A DNA stretch of 64,000 nucleotides from Luzula sylvatica (lineage: Eukaryota > Streptophyta > Magnoliopsida > Poales > Juncaceae): positions 1 through 64,000 of the forward strand of contig CAMPEJ010000012.1 of the NCBI GenBank assembly GCA_946800325.1. The letters are read 5' to 3'. Shown here in pieces: positions 14,108 through 28,320 of the stretch. Positions within the stretch are counted from its first letter, which is position 1, and every line of letters begins with the position of its first letter. The notes under the pieces are model-generated. The model saw only the letters and a list, made by a program, of their open reading frames with translations, was not told where the DNA came from and searched no databases. The position numbers were made by a program, and so were the translations under genes.

Positions 14108-16255
14108 ACAATCTGTTTATGCTTTGGGGATTTCAAATAACGTATTTTGAGATCATTTGAATCGTATCTTTTACCACATAACATTTCACCAAAATTTACA
14201 AACACTAAGAAAGTTTAATTTTCGATTCAAAACAATCTGTTTATGCTTTGGGGAGTTCAAATAACGTATTTTGAGATCATTTGAATCGTATCTTTTACTA
14301 CATAACAATTCACCAAAATTTACAAACACTAAGAAAGTTTGTTTTTCGAATCAAAACAATTTGTTTATGCTTTGGGGAGTTCAAATAACATATTTGTAGA
14401 TCATTCGAATCATATCTTTTACCACATAACATTTCACCAAAATATACAAACACTAAGAAAGTTTGTTTTTCGATTCAAAACAATCTGTTTGTGCTTTGGG
14501 GAGTTCAAATAACGTATTTTGAGATCATTGGAATCGTATCTTTTACCACATAACATTTCACAAAAATTTACAAACACTAAGAAAGTTTGTTTTTCGATTC
14601 AAAACAATCTGTTTATGCTTTGGGGAGTTCAAATAACGTATTTTGAGATCATTTGAATCGTATCTTTTACCACATAACATTTCACCAAAATTTACAAACA
14701 CTAAGAAAGTTTGTTTTTCGATTCAAAACAATCTGTTTGTGCTTTGGGGAGTTCAAATAACGTATTTTGAGATCATTGGAATCGTATCTTTTACCACATA
14801 ACATTTCACAAAAATTTACAAACACTAAGAAAGTTTGTTTTTCGATTCAAAACAATCTGTTTATGCTTTGGGGAGTTCAAATAACGTATTTTGAGATCAT
14901 TTGAATCGTATCTTTTACCACATAACATTTCACCAAAATTTACAAACACTAAGAAAGTTTGTTTTTCGATTCAAAACAATCTGTTTATGCTTTGGGGAGT
15001 TCAAATAACGTATTTTGAGATCATTTGAATCGTATCTTTTACCACATAACATTTCACCAAAATTTACAAACACTAAGAAAGTTTGTTTTTCGATTCAAAA
15101 CAATCTGTTTATGCTTTGGGGAGTTCAAATAACGTATTTTGAGATCATTTGAATCGTATCTTTTACCACATAACATTTAACCAAAATTTACAACCACTAA
15201 GAAAGTTTGTTTTTCGATTCAAAACAATCTGTTTCTGCTTTGGGGAGTTCAAATAATGTATTTTGAGATCATTTGAATCGTATCTTTTACCACATAACAT
15301 TTCACCAAAATTTACAAACACTAAGAAAGTTTGTTTTTCGATTCAAAACAATCTGTTTATGCTTTGGGGATTCCAAATAACGTATTTTGAGATCATTTGA
15401 ATCGTATCTTTTACTACATAACATTTCACCAAAATTTACAAACACTAAGAAAGTTTGTTTTTCGATTCAAAACAATCTGTTTATGCTTTGGGGATTTCAA
15501 ATAACGAATTTTGAGATCATTTGAATCGTATCTTTTACCACATAACATTTCACCAAAATTTACAAACACTAAGAAAGTTTAATTTTCGATCCAAAACAAT
15601 CTGTTTATGCTTTGGGGAGTTCAAATAACGTATTTTGAGATCATTTGAGTCGTATCTTTTACTACATAACATTTCACCAAAATTTACAAACACTAAGAAA
15701 GTTTGTTTTTCGAATCAAAACAATTTGTTTATGCTTTGGGGAGTTCAAATAACATATTTGTAGATCATTCGAATCGTATCTTTTACCACATAACATTTCA
15801 CCAAAATTTACAAACACTAAGAAAGTTTGTTTTTCGAGTCAAAACAATCTGTTTTTGCTTTGGGGAGTTCAAATAACGTATTTTGAGATCATTTGAATCG
15901 TATCTTTTACTACATAACATTTCACCAAAATTTACAAACACTAAGAAAGTTTGTTTTTCGATTCAAAACAATCTGTTTCTGCTTTGGGGAGTTCAAATAA
16001 TGTATTTTGAGATCATTTGAATCGTATCTTTTACCACATAACATTTCACCAAAATTTACAAACACTAAGAAAGTTTGTTTTTCGATTCAAAACAATCTGT
16101 TTATGCTTTGGGGAGTTCAAATAACGTATTTTGAGATCATTTGAATCGTATCTTTTACCACATAACATTTAACCAAAATTTACAACCACTAAGAAAGTTT
16201 GTTTTTCGATTCAAAACAATCTGTTTCTGCTTTGGGGAGTTCAAATAATGTATTT

Positions 16256-16261
16256 TGATCA
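16256..16261. other. 2-bp deletion creating TGATCA, first copy
   Basis: The usual ttttgagatc reads ttttgatc here, so this monomer is 122 bp. The palindromic hexamer TGATCA results. The same deletion in the same subtype context is at 20222-20227, so both derive from one event copied by the segmental duplication. Confidence 0.9.
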
Positions 16262-16262
16262 T

Positions 16263-19238
16263 TTGAATCGTATCTTTTACCACATAACATTTCACCAAAA
16301 TTTACAAACACTAAGAAAGTTTGTTTTTCGATTCAAAACAATTTGTTTATGCTTTGGGGATTCCAAATAACGTATTTTGAGATCATTTGAATCGTATCTT
16401 TTACTACATAACATTTCACCAAAATTTACAAACACTAAGAAAGTTTGTTTTTCGATTCAAAACAATCTGTTTATGCTTTGGGGATTTCAAATAACGAATT
16501 TTGAGATCATTTGAATCGTATCTTTTACCACATAACATTTCACCAAAATTTACAAACACTAAGAAAGTTTAATTTTCGATCCAAAACAATCTGTTTATGC
16601 TTTGGGGAGTTCAAATAACGTATTTTGAGATCATTTGAATCGTATCTTTTACTACATAACATTTCACCAAAATTTACAAACACTAAGAAAGTTTGTTTTT
16701 CGAATCAAAACAATTTGTTTATGCTTTGGGGAGTTCAAATAACATATTTGTAGATCATTCGATTCGTATCTTTTACCACATAACATTTCACCAAAATTTA
16801 CAAACACTAAGAAAGTTTGTTTTTCGAGTCAAAACAATCTGTTTTTGCTTTGGGGAGTTCAAATAACGTATTTTGAGATCATTTGAATCGTATCTTTTAC
16901 TACATAACATTTCACCAAAATTTACAAACACTAAGAAAGTTTGTTTTTCGATTCAAAACAATCTGTTTCTGCTTTGGGGAGTTCAAATAATGTATTTTGA
17001 GATCATTTGAATCGTATCTTTTACCACATAACATTTCACCAAAATTTACAAACACTAAGAAAGTTTGTTTTTCGATTCAAAACAATCTGTTTATGCTTTG
17101 GGGAGTTCAAATAACGTATTTTGAGATCATTGGAATCGTATCTTTTACCACATAACATTTCACAAAAATTTACAAACACTAAGAAAGTTTGTTTTTCGAT
17201 TCAAAACAATCTGTTTATGCTTTGGGGAGTTCAAATAACGTATTTTGAGATCATTTGAATCGTATCTTTTACCACATAACATTTTACCAAAATTTACAAA
17301 CACTAAGAAAGTTTGTTTTTCGATTCAAAACAATTTGTCTATGCTTTGGGGAGTTCAAATAACGTATTTTGAGATCATTCGAATCGTATCTTTTACCACA
17401 TAACATTTCACCAAAATTTACAAACACTAAGAAAGTTTGTTTTTCGATTCAAAACAATCTGTTTATGCTTTGGGGAGTTCAAATAACGTATTTTGAGATC
17501 ATTTGAATCGTATGTTTTACTACATAACATTTCACCAAAATTTACAAACACTAAGAAAGTTTGTTTTTCGATTCAAAACAATCTTTTTATGCTTTGGGGA
17601 GTTCAAATAACGTATTTTGAGATCATTTGAATCGTATCTTTTACCACATAACATTTCACCAAAATTTACAAACACTAAGAAAGTTTCTTTTTCGATTCAA
17701 AACAATCTGTTTATGCTTTGGGGAGTTCAAATAATGTATTTTGAGATCATTTGAATCGTATCTTTTACCACATAACATTTCACCAAAATTTACAAACACT
17801 AAGAAAGTTTGTTTTTCGATTCAAAACAATTTGTTTATGCTTTGGGGATTCCAAATAACGTATTTTGAGATCATTTGAATCGTATCTTTTACTACATAAC
17901 ATTTCACCAAAATTTACAAACACTAAGAAAGTTTGTTTTTCGATTCAAAACAATCTGTTTATGCTTTGGGGATTTCAAATAACGAATTTTGAGATCATTT
18001 GAATCGTATCTTTTACCACATAACATTTCACCAAAATTTACAAACACTAAGAAAGTTTAATTTTCGATCCAAAACAATCTGTTTATGCTTTGGGGAGTTC
18101 AAATAACGTATTTTGAGATCATTTGAATCGTATCTTTTACTACATAACATTTCACCAAAATTTACAAACACTAAGAAAGTTTGTTTTTCGAATCAAAACA
18201 ATTTGTTTATGCTTTGGGGAGTTCAAATAACATATTTGTAGATCATTCGATTCGTATCTTTTACCACATAACATTTCACCAAAATTTACAAACACTAAGA
18301 AAGTTTGTTTTTCGAGTCAAAACAATCTGTTTTTGCTTTGGGGAGTTCAAATAACGTATTTTGAGATCATTTGAATCGTATCTTTTACTACATAACATTT
18401 CACCAAAATTTACAAACACTAAGAAAGTTTGTTTTTCGATTCAAAACAATCTGTTTCTGCTTTGGGGAGTTCAAATAATGTATTTTGAGATCATTTGAAT
18501 CGTATCTTTTACCACATAACATTTCACCAAAATTTACAAACACTAAGAAAGTTTGTTTTTCGATTCAAAACAATCTGTTTATGCTTTGGGGAGTTCAAAT
18601 AACGTATTTTGAGATCATTGGAATCGTATCTTTTACCACATAACATTTCACAAAAATTTACAAACACTAAGAAAGTTTGTTTTTCGATTCAAAACAATCT
18701 GTTTATGCTTTGGGGAGTTCAAATAACGTATTTTGAGATCATTTGAATCGTATCTTTTACCACATAACATTTTACCAAAATTTACAAACACTAAGAAAGT
18801 TTGTTTTTCGATTCAAAACAATTTGTCTATGCTTTGGGGAGTTCAAATAACGTATTTTGAGATCATTCGAATCGTATCTTTTACCACATAACATTTCACC
18901 AAAATTTACAAACACTAAGAAAGTTTGTTTTTCGATTCAAAACAATCTGTTTATGCTTTGGGGAGTTCAAATAACGTATTTTGAGATCATTTGAATCGTA
19001 TGTTTTACTACATAACATTTCACCAAAATTTACAAACACTAAGAAAGTTTGTTTTTCGATTCAAAACAATCTTTTTATGCTTTGGGGAGTTCAAATAACG
19101 TATTTTGAGATCATTTGAATCGTATCTTTTACCACATAACATTTCACCAAAATTTACAAACACTAAGAAAGTTTCTTTTTCGATTCAAAACAATCTGTTT
19201 ATGCTTTGGGGAGTTCAAATAATGTATTTTGAGATCAT
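16263..19238. repeat. Tandem duplication of twelve monomers (1488 bp)
   Basis: About 16.26-17.75 kb repeats at about 17.75-19.24 kb. Markers 1488 bp apart are gtttaatttt (16567/18055), cgattcg in the catatttgtag monomer (about 16758/18246), cattttacc, ttgtctatgc, gtatgttttac and gtttcttttt (17683/19171). Both copies start just after a ggggattcc junction that follows aatttgtttatgc. The block overlaps the 32-monomer duplication, so exchange events of different size have been layered on one another. Confidence 0.8.
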
Positions 19239-20221
19239 TTGAATCGTATCTTTTACCACATAACATTTCACCAAAATTTACAAACACTAAGAAAGTTTGT
19301 TTTTCGATTCAAAACAATCTGTTTATGCTTTGGGGATTCCAAATAACGTATTTTGAGATCATTTGAATCGTATCTTTTACTACATAACATTTCACCAAAA
19401 TTTACAAACACTAAGAAAGTTTGTTTTTCGATTCAAAACAATCTGTTTATGCTTTGGGGATTTCAAATAACGAATTTTGAGATCATTTGAATCGTATCTT
19501 TTACCACATAACATTTCACCAAAATTTACAAACACTAAGAAAGTTTAATTTTCGATCCAAAACAATCTGTTTATGCTTTGGGGAGTTCAAATAACGTATT
19601 TTGAGATCATTTGAGTCGTATCTTTTACTACATAACATTTCACCAAAATTTACAAACACTAAGAAAGTTTGTTTTTCGAATCAAAACAATTTGTTTATGC
19701 TTTGGGGAGTTCAAATAACATATTTGTAGATCATTCGAATCGTATCTTTTACCACATAACATTTCACCAAAATTTACAAACACTAAGAAAGTTTGTTTTT
19801 CGAGTCAAAACAATCTGTTTTTGCTTTGGGGAGTTCAAATAACGTATTTTGAGATCATTTGAATCGTATCTTTTACTACATAACATTTCACCAAAATTTA
19901 CAAACACTAAGAAAGTTTGTTTTTCGATTCAAAACAATCTGTTTCTGCTTTGGGGAGTTCAAATAATGTATTTTGAGATCATTTGAATCGTATCTTTTAC
20001 CACATAACATTTCACCAAAATTTACAAACACTAAGAAAGTTTGTTTTTCGATTCAAAACAATCTGTTTATGCTTTGGGGAGTTCAAATAACGTATTTTGA
20101 GATCATTTGAATCGTATCTTTTACCACATAACATTTAACCAAAATTTACAACCACTAAGAAAGTTTGTTTTTCGATTCAAAACAATCTGTTTCTGCTTTG
20201 GGGAGTTCAAATAATGTATTT

Positions 20222-20227
20222 TGATCA
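20222..20227. other. 2-bp deletion creating TGATCA, second copy
   Basis: This is the same two-base loss as at 16256, exactly 3966 bp downstream and in an aatg-type monomer that follows a tttaacc/caaccac monomer in both places. It serves as a physical marker of the duplication. Confidence 0.9.
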
Positions 20228-20899
20228 TTTGAATCGTATCTTTTACCACATAACATTTCACCAAAATTTACAAACACTAAGAAAGTTTGTTTTTCGATTC
20301 AAAACAATCTGTTTATGCTTTGGGGATTCCAAATAACGTATTTTGAGATCATTTGAATCGTATCTTTTACTACATAACATTTCACCAAAATTTACAAACA
20401 CTAAGAAAGTTTGTTTTTCGATTCAAAACAATCTGTTTATGCTTTGGGGATTTCAAATAACGAATTTTGAGATCATTTGAATCGTATCTTTTACCACATA
20501 ACATTTCACCAAAATTTACAAACACTAAGAAAGTTTAATTTTCGATCCAAAACAATCTGTTTATGCTTTGGGGAGTTCAAATAACGTATTTTGAGATCAT
20601 TTGAATCGTATCTTTTACTACATAACATTTCACCAAAATTTACAAACACTAAGAAAGTTTGTTTTTCGAATCAAAACAATTTGTTTATGCTTTGGGGAGT
20701 TCAAATAACATATTTGTAGATCATTCGATTCGTATCTTTTACCACATAACATTTCACCAAAATTTACAAACACTAAGAAAGTTTGTTTTTCGAGTCAAAA
20801 CAATCTGTTTTTGCTTTGGGGAGTTCAAATAACGTATTTTGAGATCATTTGAATCGTATCTTTTACTACATAACATTTCACCAAAATTTACAAACACTA

Positions 20900-23800
20900 A
20901 GAAAGTTTGTTTTTCGATTCAAAACAATCTGTTTCTGCTTTGGGGAGTTCAAATAATGTATTTTGAGATCATTTGAATCGTATCTTTTACCACATAACAT
21001 TTCACCAAAATTTACAAACACTAAGAAAGTTTGTTTTTCGATTCAAAACAATCTGTTTATGCTTTGGGGAGTTCAAATAACGTATTTTGAGATCATTGGA
21101 ATCGTATCTTTTACCACATAACATTTCACAAAAATTTACAAACACTAAGAAAGTTTGTTTTTCGATTCAAAACAATCTGTTTATGTTCTGGGGAGTTCAA
21201 ATAACGTATTTTGAGATCATTTGAATCGTATCTTTTACCACATAACATTTTACCAAAATTTACAAACACTAAGAAAGTTTGTTTTTCGATTCAAAACAAT
21301 TTGTTTATGCTTTGGGGAGTTCAAATAACGTATTTTGAGATCATTTGAATCGTATCTTTTACCACATAACATTTCACCAAAATTTACAAACACTAAGAAA
21401 GTTTGTTTTTCGATTCAAAACAATCTGTTTATGCTTTGGGGAGTTCAAATAACGTATTTTGAGATCATTTGAATCGTATGTTTTACTACATAACATTTCA
21501 CCAAAATTTACAAACACTAAGAAAGTTTGTTTTTCGATTCAAAACACTTTGTCTATGCTTTGGGGAGTTCAAATAACATATTTTTAGATCATTCGAATCG
21601 TATCTTTTACCACATAACATTTCACCAAAATTTACAAACACTAAGAAAGTTTGTTTTTCGATTCAAAACAATCTGTTTATGCTTTGGGGAGTTCAAATAA
21701 CGTATTTTGAGATCATTTGAATCGTATCTTTTACTACATAACATTTCACCAAAATTTACAAACACTAAGAAAGTTTGTTTTTCGATTCAAAACAATCTTT
21801 TTATGCTTTGGGGAGTTCAAATAACGTATTTTGAGATCATTTGAATCGTATCTTTTACCACATAACATTTCACCAAAATTTACAAACACTAAGAAAGTTT
21901 CTTTTTCGATTCAAAACAATCTGTTTATGCTTTGGGGAGTTCAAATAACGTATTTTGAGATCATTTGAATCGTATCTTTTACCACAAAACATTTCACCAA
22001 AATTTACAAACACTAAGAAAGTTTGTTTTTCGATTCAAAACAATCTGTTTGTGCTTTGGGGGAGTTCAAATAACGTATTTTGAGATCATTGGAATCGTAT
22101 CTTTAACTACATAACATTTCACCAAAATTTACAAACACTAAGAAAGTTTGTTTTTCGATTCAAAATAATCTGTTTATGCTTTGGGGAGTTCAAATAACTT
22201 ATTTTGAGATCATTTGAATCGTATCTTTTACCACATAACATTTCACCAAACTTTACAAACACTAAGAAAGTTTGTTTTTCGATTCAAAACAATTTGTTTA
22301 TGCTTTGGGGAGTTCAAATAACGTATTTTGAGATCATTTGAATCGTATCTTTTACCACATAACATTTCACCAAAATTTACAAACACTAAGAAAGTTTAAT
22401 TTTCGATTCAAAACAATCTGTTTATGCTTTGGGGAGTTCAAATAACGTATTTTGAGATCATTTGAATCGTATCTTTTACTACATAACATTTCACCAAAAT
22501 TTACAAACACTAAGAAAGTTTGTTTTTCGATTCAAAACAATTTGTTTATGCTTTGGGGAGTTCAAATAACATATTTGTAGATCATTCGAATCGTATCTTT
22601 TACCACATAACATTTCACCAAAATTTACAAACACTAAGAAAGTTTGTTTTTCGATTCAAAACAATCTGTTTGTGCTTTGGGGAGTTCAAATAACGTATTT
22701 TGAGATCATTTGAATCGTATCTTTTACAACATAACATTTCACCAAAATTTACAAACACTAAGAAAGTTTGTTTTTCGATTCAAAACAATCTGTTTCTGCT
22801 TTGGGGAGTTCAAATAACGTATTTTGAGATCATTTGAATCGTATCTTTTACCACATAACATTTCACCAAAATTTACAAACACTAAGAAAGTTTGTTTTTC
22901 GATTCAAAACAATCTGTTTGTGCTTTGGGGAGTTCAAATAACGTATTTTGAGATCATTTTAATCGTATCTTTTACTACATAACATTTCACCAAAATTTAC
23001 AAACACTAAGAAAGTTTGTTTTTCGATTCAAAACAATCTGTTTATGCTTTGGGGAGTTCAAATAACGTATTTTGAGATCATTTGAATCGTATCTTTTCCC
23101 ACATAACATTTCACCAAAATTTACAAACACTAAGAAAGTTTGTTTTTCGATTCAAAACAATCTGTTTATGCTTTGGGGAGTTCAAATAACGTATTTTGAG
23201 ATCATTTGAATCGTATCTTTTACCACATAACATTTCACCAAAATTTACAAACACTAAGAAAGTTTGTTTTTCGATTCAAAACAATCTGTTTATGCTTTGG
23301 GGAGTTCAAATAACGTATTTTGAGATCATTTGAATCGTATCTTTTACCACATAACATTTCACCAAAATTTACAAACACTAAGAAAGTTTGTTTTTCGATT
23401 CAAAACAATCTGTTTATGCTTTGGGGGAGTTCAAATAACGTATTTTGAGATCATTGGAATCGTATCTTTTACTACATAACATTTCACCAAAATTTACAAA
23501 CACTAAGAAAGTTTGTTTTTCGATTCAAAATAATCTGTTTATGCTTTGGGGAGTTCAAATAACGTATTTTGAGATCATTTGATTCGTATCTTTTACCACA
23601 TAACATTTCACCAAAATTTACAAACACTAAGAAAGTTTGTTTTTCGATTCAAAACAATCTATTTATGCTTTGGGGAGTTCAAATAACGTATTTTGAGATC
23701 ATTTGAATCGTATCTTTTACCACATAACATTTCACCAAAATTTTCAAACACTAAGAAAGTTTAATTTTCGATTCAAAACAATCTGTTTATGCTTTGGGGA

Positions 23801-26800
23801 GTTCAAATAACGTATTTTGAGATCATTTGAATCGTATCTTATACTACATAACATTTCACCAAAATTTACAAACACTAAGAAAGTTTGTTTTTCGATTCAA
23901 AACAATTTGTTTATGCTTTGGGGAGTTCAAATAACATATTTGTAGATCATTCGAATCGTATCTTTTACCACATAACATTTCACCAAAATTTACAAACACT
24001 AAGAAAGTTTGTTTTTCAATTCAAAACAATCTGTTTGTGCTTTGGGGAGTTCAAATAACGTATTTTGAGATCATTTGAATCGTATCTTTTACTACATAAC
24101 ATTTCACCAAAATTTACAAACACTAAGAAAGTTTGTTTTTCGATTCAAAACAATCTGTTTATCCTTTGGGGAGTTCAAATAACGTATTTTGAGATCATTT
24201 GAATCGTATCTTTTACCACATAACATTTCACCAAAATTTACAAACACTAAGAAAGTTTGTTTTTCGATTCAAAACAATCTGTTTGTGCTTTGGGGAGTTC
24301 AAATAACGTATTTTGAGATCATTTGAATCGTATCTTTTACTACATAACATTTCACCAAAATTTACAAACACTAAGAAAGTTTGTTTTTCGAATCAAAACA
24401 ATTTGTTTATGCTTTGGGGAGTTCAAATAACATATTTGTAGATCATTCGAATCGTATCTTTTACCACATAACATTTCACCAAAATTTACAAACACTAAGA
24501 AAGTTTGTTTTTCAATTCAAAACAATCTGTTTGTGCTTTGGGGAGTTCAAATAACGTATTTTGAGATCATTTGAATCGTATCTTTTACTACATAACATTT
24601 CACCAAAATTTACAAACACTAAGAAAGTTTGTTTTTCGATTCAAAACAATCTGTTTATGCTTTGGGGAGTTCAAATAACGTATTTTGAGATCATTTGAAT
24701 CGTATCTTTTACCACATAACATTTCACCAAAATTTACAAACACTAAGAAAGTTTGTTTTTCGATTCAAAACAATCTGTTTGAGCTTTGGGGAGTTCAAAT
24801 AACGTATTTTGAGATCATTTGAATCGTATCTTTTACTACATAACATTTCACCAAAATTTACAAACACTAAGAAAGTTTGTTTTTCGATTCAAAACAATCT
24901 GTTTCTGCTTTGGGGAGTTCAAATAATGTATTTTGAGATCATTTTAATCGTATCTTTTACCACATAACATTTCACCAAAATTTACAAACACTAAGAAAGT
25001 TTGTTTTTCGATTCAAAACAATCTGTTTATGCTTTGGGGAGTTCAAATAACGTATTTTGAGATCATTGGAATCGTATATTTTACCACATAACATTTCACA
25101 AAAATTTACAAACACTAAGAAAGTTTGTTTTTCGATTCAAAACAATCTGTTTATGTTCTGGGGAGTTCAAATAACGTATTTTGAGATCATTTGAATCGTA
25201 TCTTTTACCACATAACATTTTACCAAAATTTACAAACACTAAGAAAGTTTGTTTTTCGATTCAAAACAATTTGTTTATGCTTTGGGGAGTTCAAATAACG
25301 TATTTTGAGATCATTTGAATCGTATCTTTTACCACATAACACTTCACCAAAATTTACAAACACTAAGAAAGTTTGTTTTTCGATTCAAAACAATCTGTTT
25401 ATGCTTTGGGGAGTTCAAATAACGTATTTTGAGATCATTTGAATCTTATGTTTTACTACATAACATTTCACCAAAATTTACAAACACTAAGAAAGTTTGT
25501 TTTTCGATTCAAAACACTTTGTCTATGCTTTGGGGAGTTCAAATAACATATTTTTAGATCATTCGAATCGTATCTTTTACCACATAACATTTCACCAAAA
25601 TTTACAAACACTAAGAAAGTTTGTTTTTCGATTCAAAACAATCTGTTTATGCTTTGGGGAGTTCAAATAACGTATTTTGAGATCATTTGAATCGTATCTT
25701 TTACGACATAACATTTCACCAAAATTTACAAACACTAAGAAAGTTTGTTTTTCGATTCAAAACAATCTTTTTATGCTTTGGGGAGTTCAAATAACGTATT
25801 TTGAGATCATTTGAATCGTATCTTTTACCACATAACATTTCACCAAAATTTACAAACACTAAGAAAGTTTGTTTTTCGATTCAAAACAATCTGTTTATGC
25901 TTTGGGGAGTTCAAATAACGTATTTTGAGATCATTTGAATCGTATCTTTTACCACATAACATTTCACCAAAATTTACAAACACTAAGAAAGTTTGTTTTT
26001 CGATTCAAAACAATCTGTTTATGCTTTGGGGGAGTTCAAATAACGTATTTTGAGATCATTGGAATCGTATCTTTAACTACATAACATTTCACCAAAATTT
26101 ACAAACACTAAGAAAGTTTGTTTTTCGATTCAAAATAATCTGTTTATGCTTTGGGGAGTTCAAATAACTTATTTTGAGATCATTTGAATCGTATCTTTTA
26201 CCACATAACATTTCACCAAACTTTACAAACACTAAGAAAGTTTGTTTTTCGATTCAAAACAATCTGTTTATGCTTTGGGGAGTTCAAATAACGTATTTTG
26301 AGATCATTTGAATCGTATCTTTTACCACATAACATTTCACCAAAATTTACAAACACTAAGAAAGTTTAATTTTCGATTCAAAACAATCTGTTTATGCTTT
26401 GGGGAGTTCAAATAACGTATTTTGAGATCATTTGAATCGTATCTTTTACTACATAACATTTCACCAAAATTTACAAACACTAAGAAAGTTTGTTTTTCGA
26501 TTCAAAACAATTTGTTTATGCTTTGGGGAGTTCAAATAACATATTTGTAGATCATTCGAATCGTATCTTTTACCACATAACATTTCACCAAAATTTACAA
26601 CCACTAAGAAAGTTTGTTTTTCGATTCAAAACAATCTGTTTGTGCTTTGGGGAGTTCAAATAACGTATTTTGAGATCATTTGAATCGTATCTTTTACTGC
26701 ATAACATTTCACCAAAATTTACAAACACTAAGAAAGTTTGTTTTTCGATTCAAAACAATCTGTTTCTGCTTTGGGGAGTTCAAATAACGTATTTTGAGAT

Positions 26801-28320
26801 CATTTGAATCGTATCTTTTACCACATAACATTTCACCAAAATTTACAAACACTAAGAAAGTTTGTTTTTCGATTCAAAACAATCTGTTTGTGCTTTGGGG
26901 AGTTCAAATAACGTATTTTGAGATCATTTTAATCGTATCTTTTACTACATAACATTTCACCAAAATTTACAAACACTAAGAAAGTTTGTTTTTCGATTCA
27001 AAACAATCTGTTTATGCTTTGGGGAGTTCAAATAACGTATTTTGAGATCATTTGAATCGTATCTTTTCCCACATAACATTTCACCAAAATTTACAAACAC
27101 TAAGAAAGTTTGTTTTTCGATTCAAAACAATCTGTTTATGCTTTGGGGAGTTCAAATAACGTATTTTGAGATCATTTGAATCGTATCTTTTACCACATAA
27201 CATTTCACCAAAATTTACAAACACTAAGAAAGTTTGTTTTTCGATTCAAAACAATCTGTTTATGCTTTGGGGAGTTCAAATAATGTATTTTGAGATCATT
27301 TGAATCGTATCTTTTACCACATAACATTTCACCAAAATTTACAAACACTAAGAAAGTTTGTTTTTCGATTCAAAACAATCTGTTTATGCTTTGGGGGAGT
27401 TCAAATAACGTATTTTGAGATCATTGGAATCGTATCTTTTACTACATAACATTTCACCAAAATTTACAAACACTAAGAAAGTTTGTTTTTCGATTCAAAA
27501 TAATCTGTTTATGCTTTGGGGAGTTCAAATAACGTATTTTGAGATCATTTGATTCGTATCTTTTACCACATAACATTTCACCAAAATTTACAAACACTAA
27601 GAAAGTTTGTTTTTCGATTCAAAACAATCTGTTTATGCTTTGGGGAGTTCAAATAACGTATTTTGAGATCATTTGAATCGTATCTTTTACCACATAACAT
27701 TTCACCAAAATTTTCAAACACTAAGAAAGTTTAATTTTCGATTCAAAACAATCTGTTTATGCTTTGGGGAGTTCAAATAACGTATTTTGAGATCATTTGA
27801 ATCGTATCTTATACTACATAACATTTCACCAAAATTTACAAACACTAAGAAAGTTTGTTTTTCGATTCAAAACAATTTGTTTATGCTTTGGGGAGTTCAA
27901 ATAACATATTTGTAGATCATTCGAATCGTATCTTTTACCACATAACATTACACCAAAATTTACAAACACTAAGAAAGTTTGTTTTTCGATTCAAAACAAT
28001 CTGTTTGTGCTTTGGGGAGTTCAAATAACGTATTTTGAGATCATTTGAATCGTATCTTTTACTACATAACATTTCACCAAAATTTACAAACACTAAGAAA
28101 GTTTGTTTTTCGATTCAAAACAATCTGTTTATGCTTTGGGGAGTTCAAATAACGTATTTTGAGATCATTTGAATCGTATCTTTTACCACATAACATTTCA
28201 CCAAAATTTACAAACACTAAGAAAGTTTGTTTTTCGATTCAAAACAATCTGTTTGTGCTTTGGGGAGTTCAAATAACGTATTTTGAGATCATTTGAATCG
28301 TATCTTTTACTACATAACAT
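20900..28320. repeat. Tandem segmental duplication of about 3.4 kb (3970 bp offset)
   Basis: About 20.9-24.35 kb is repeated at about 24.87-28.32 kb. Markers at a 3970-bp offset are tatgttctgg (21183/25153), aaaacactttgtctatg (21541/25511), five-G junctions (22058/26028 and 23423/27393) and gtttaatttt (22394/26364 and 23759/27729). The offset is 32 monomers plus the two extra G bases between matched points. Between the copies lies a small 4-monomer repeat (496 bp) marked by tttttcaattc at about 24018 and 24514. The left part also resembles 9.4-10.1 kb, 11528 bp away. Confidence 0.86.

Larger units (their letters stand above)
7450..16132. repeat. Large repeat of 26-27 monomers (3224/3348 bp), three core copies
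   Basis: A core of about 2.1 kb appears at about 7.45-9.56, 10.67-12.78 and 14.0-16.13 kb. Shared rare markers include ttttttgatt (about 7522, 10746, 14094), tttaacc with caaccac (8607, 11831, 15179), gtttaatttt pairs (7641/9005, 10865/12229, 14213/15577) and ctgttttgc-type junctions (about 9283, 12507, 15855). Offsets are 3224 and 3348 bp, 26 and 27 monomers. The segments between cores differ in length, so the full unit has gained or lost whole monomers while staying in 124-bp register. Confidence 0.82.
15240..21066. repeat. Segmental duplication, 32 monomers apart (3966 bp offset)
   Basis: About 15.24-17.10 kb matches about 19.21-21.07 kb. Shared markers at a 3966-bp offset are gtttaatttt (15577/19543 and 16567/20533), a rare gagtcg in place of gaatcg, catatttgtag with cgattcg, and a private 2-bp deletion that makes TGATCA (16256/20222). 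The offset is 32 x 124 minus the 2 bp deleted once between matching points. A few single-base differences, such as tttg against tctg near 16332, show the copies are not identical. Confidence 0.85.
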
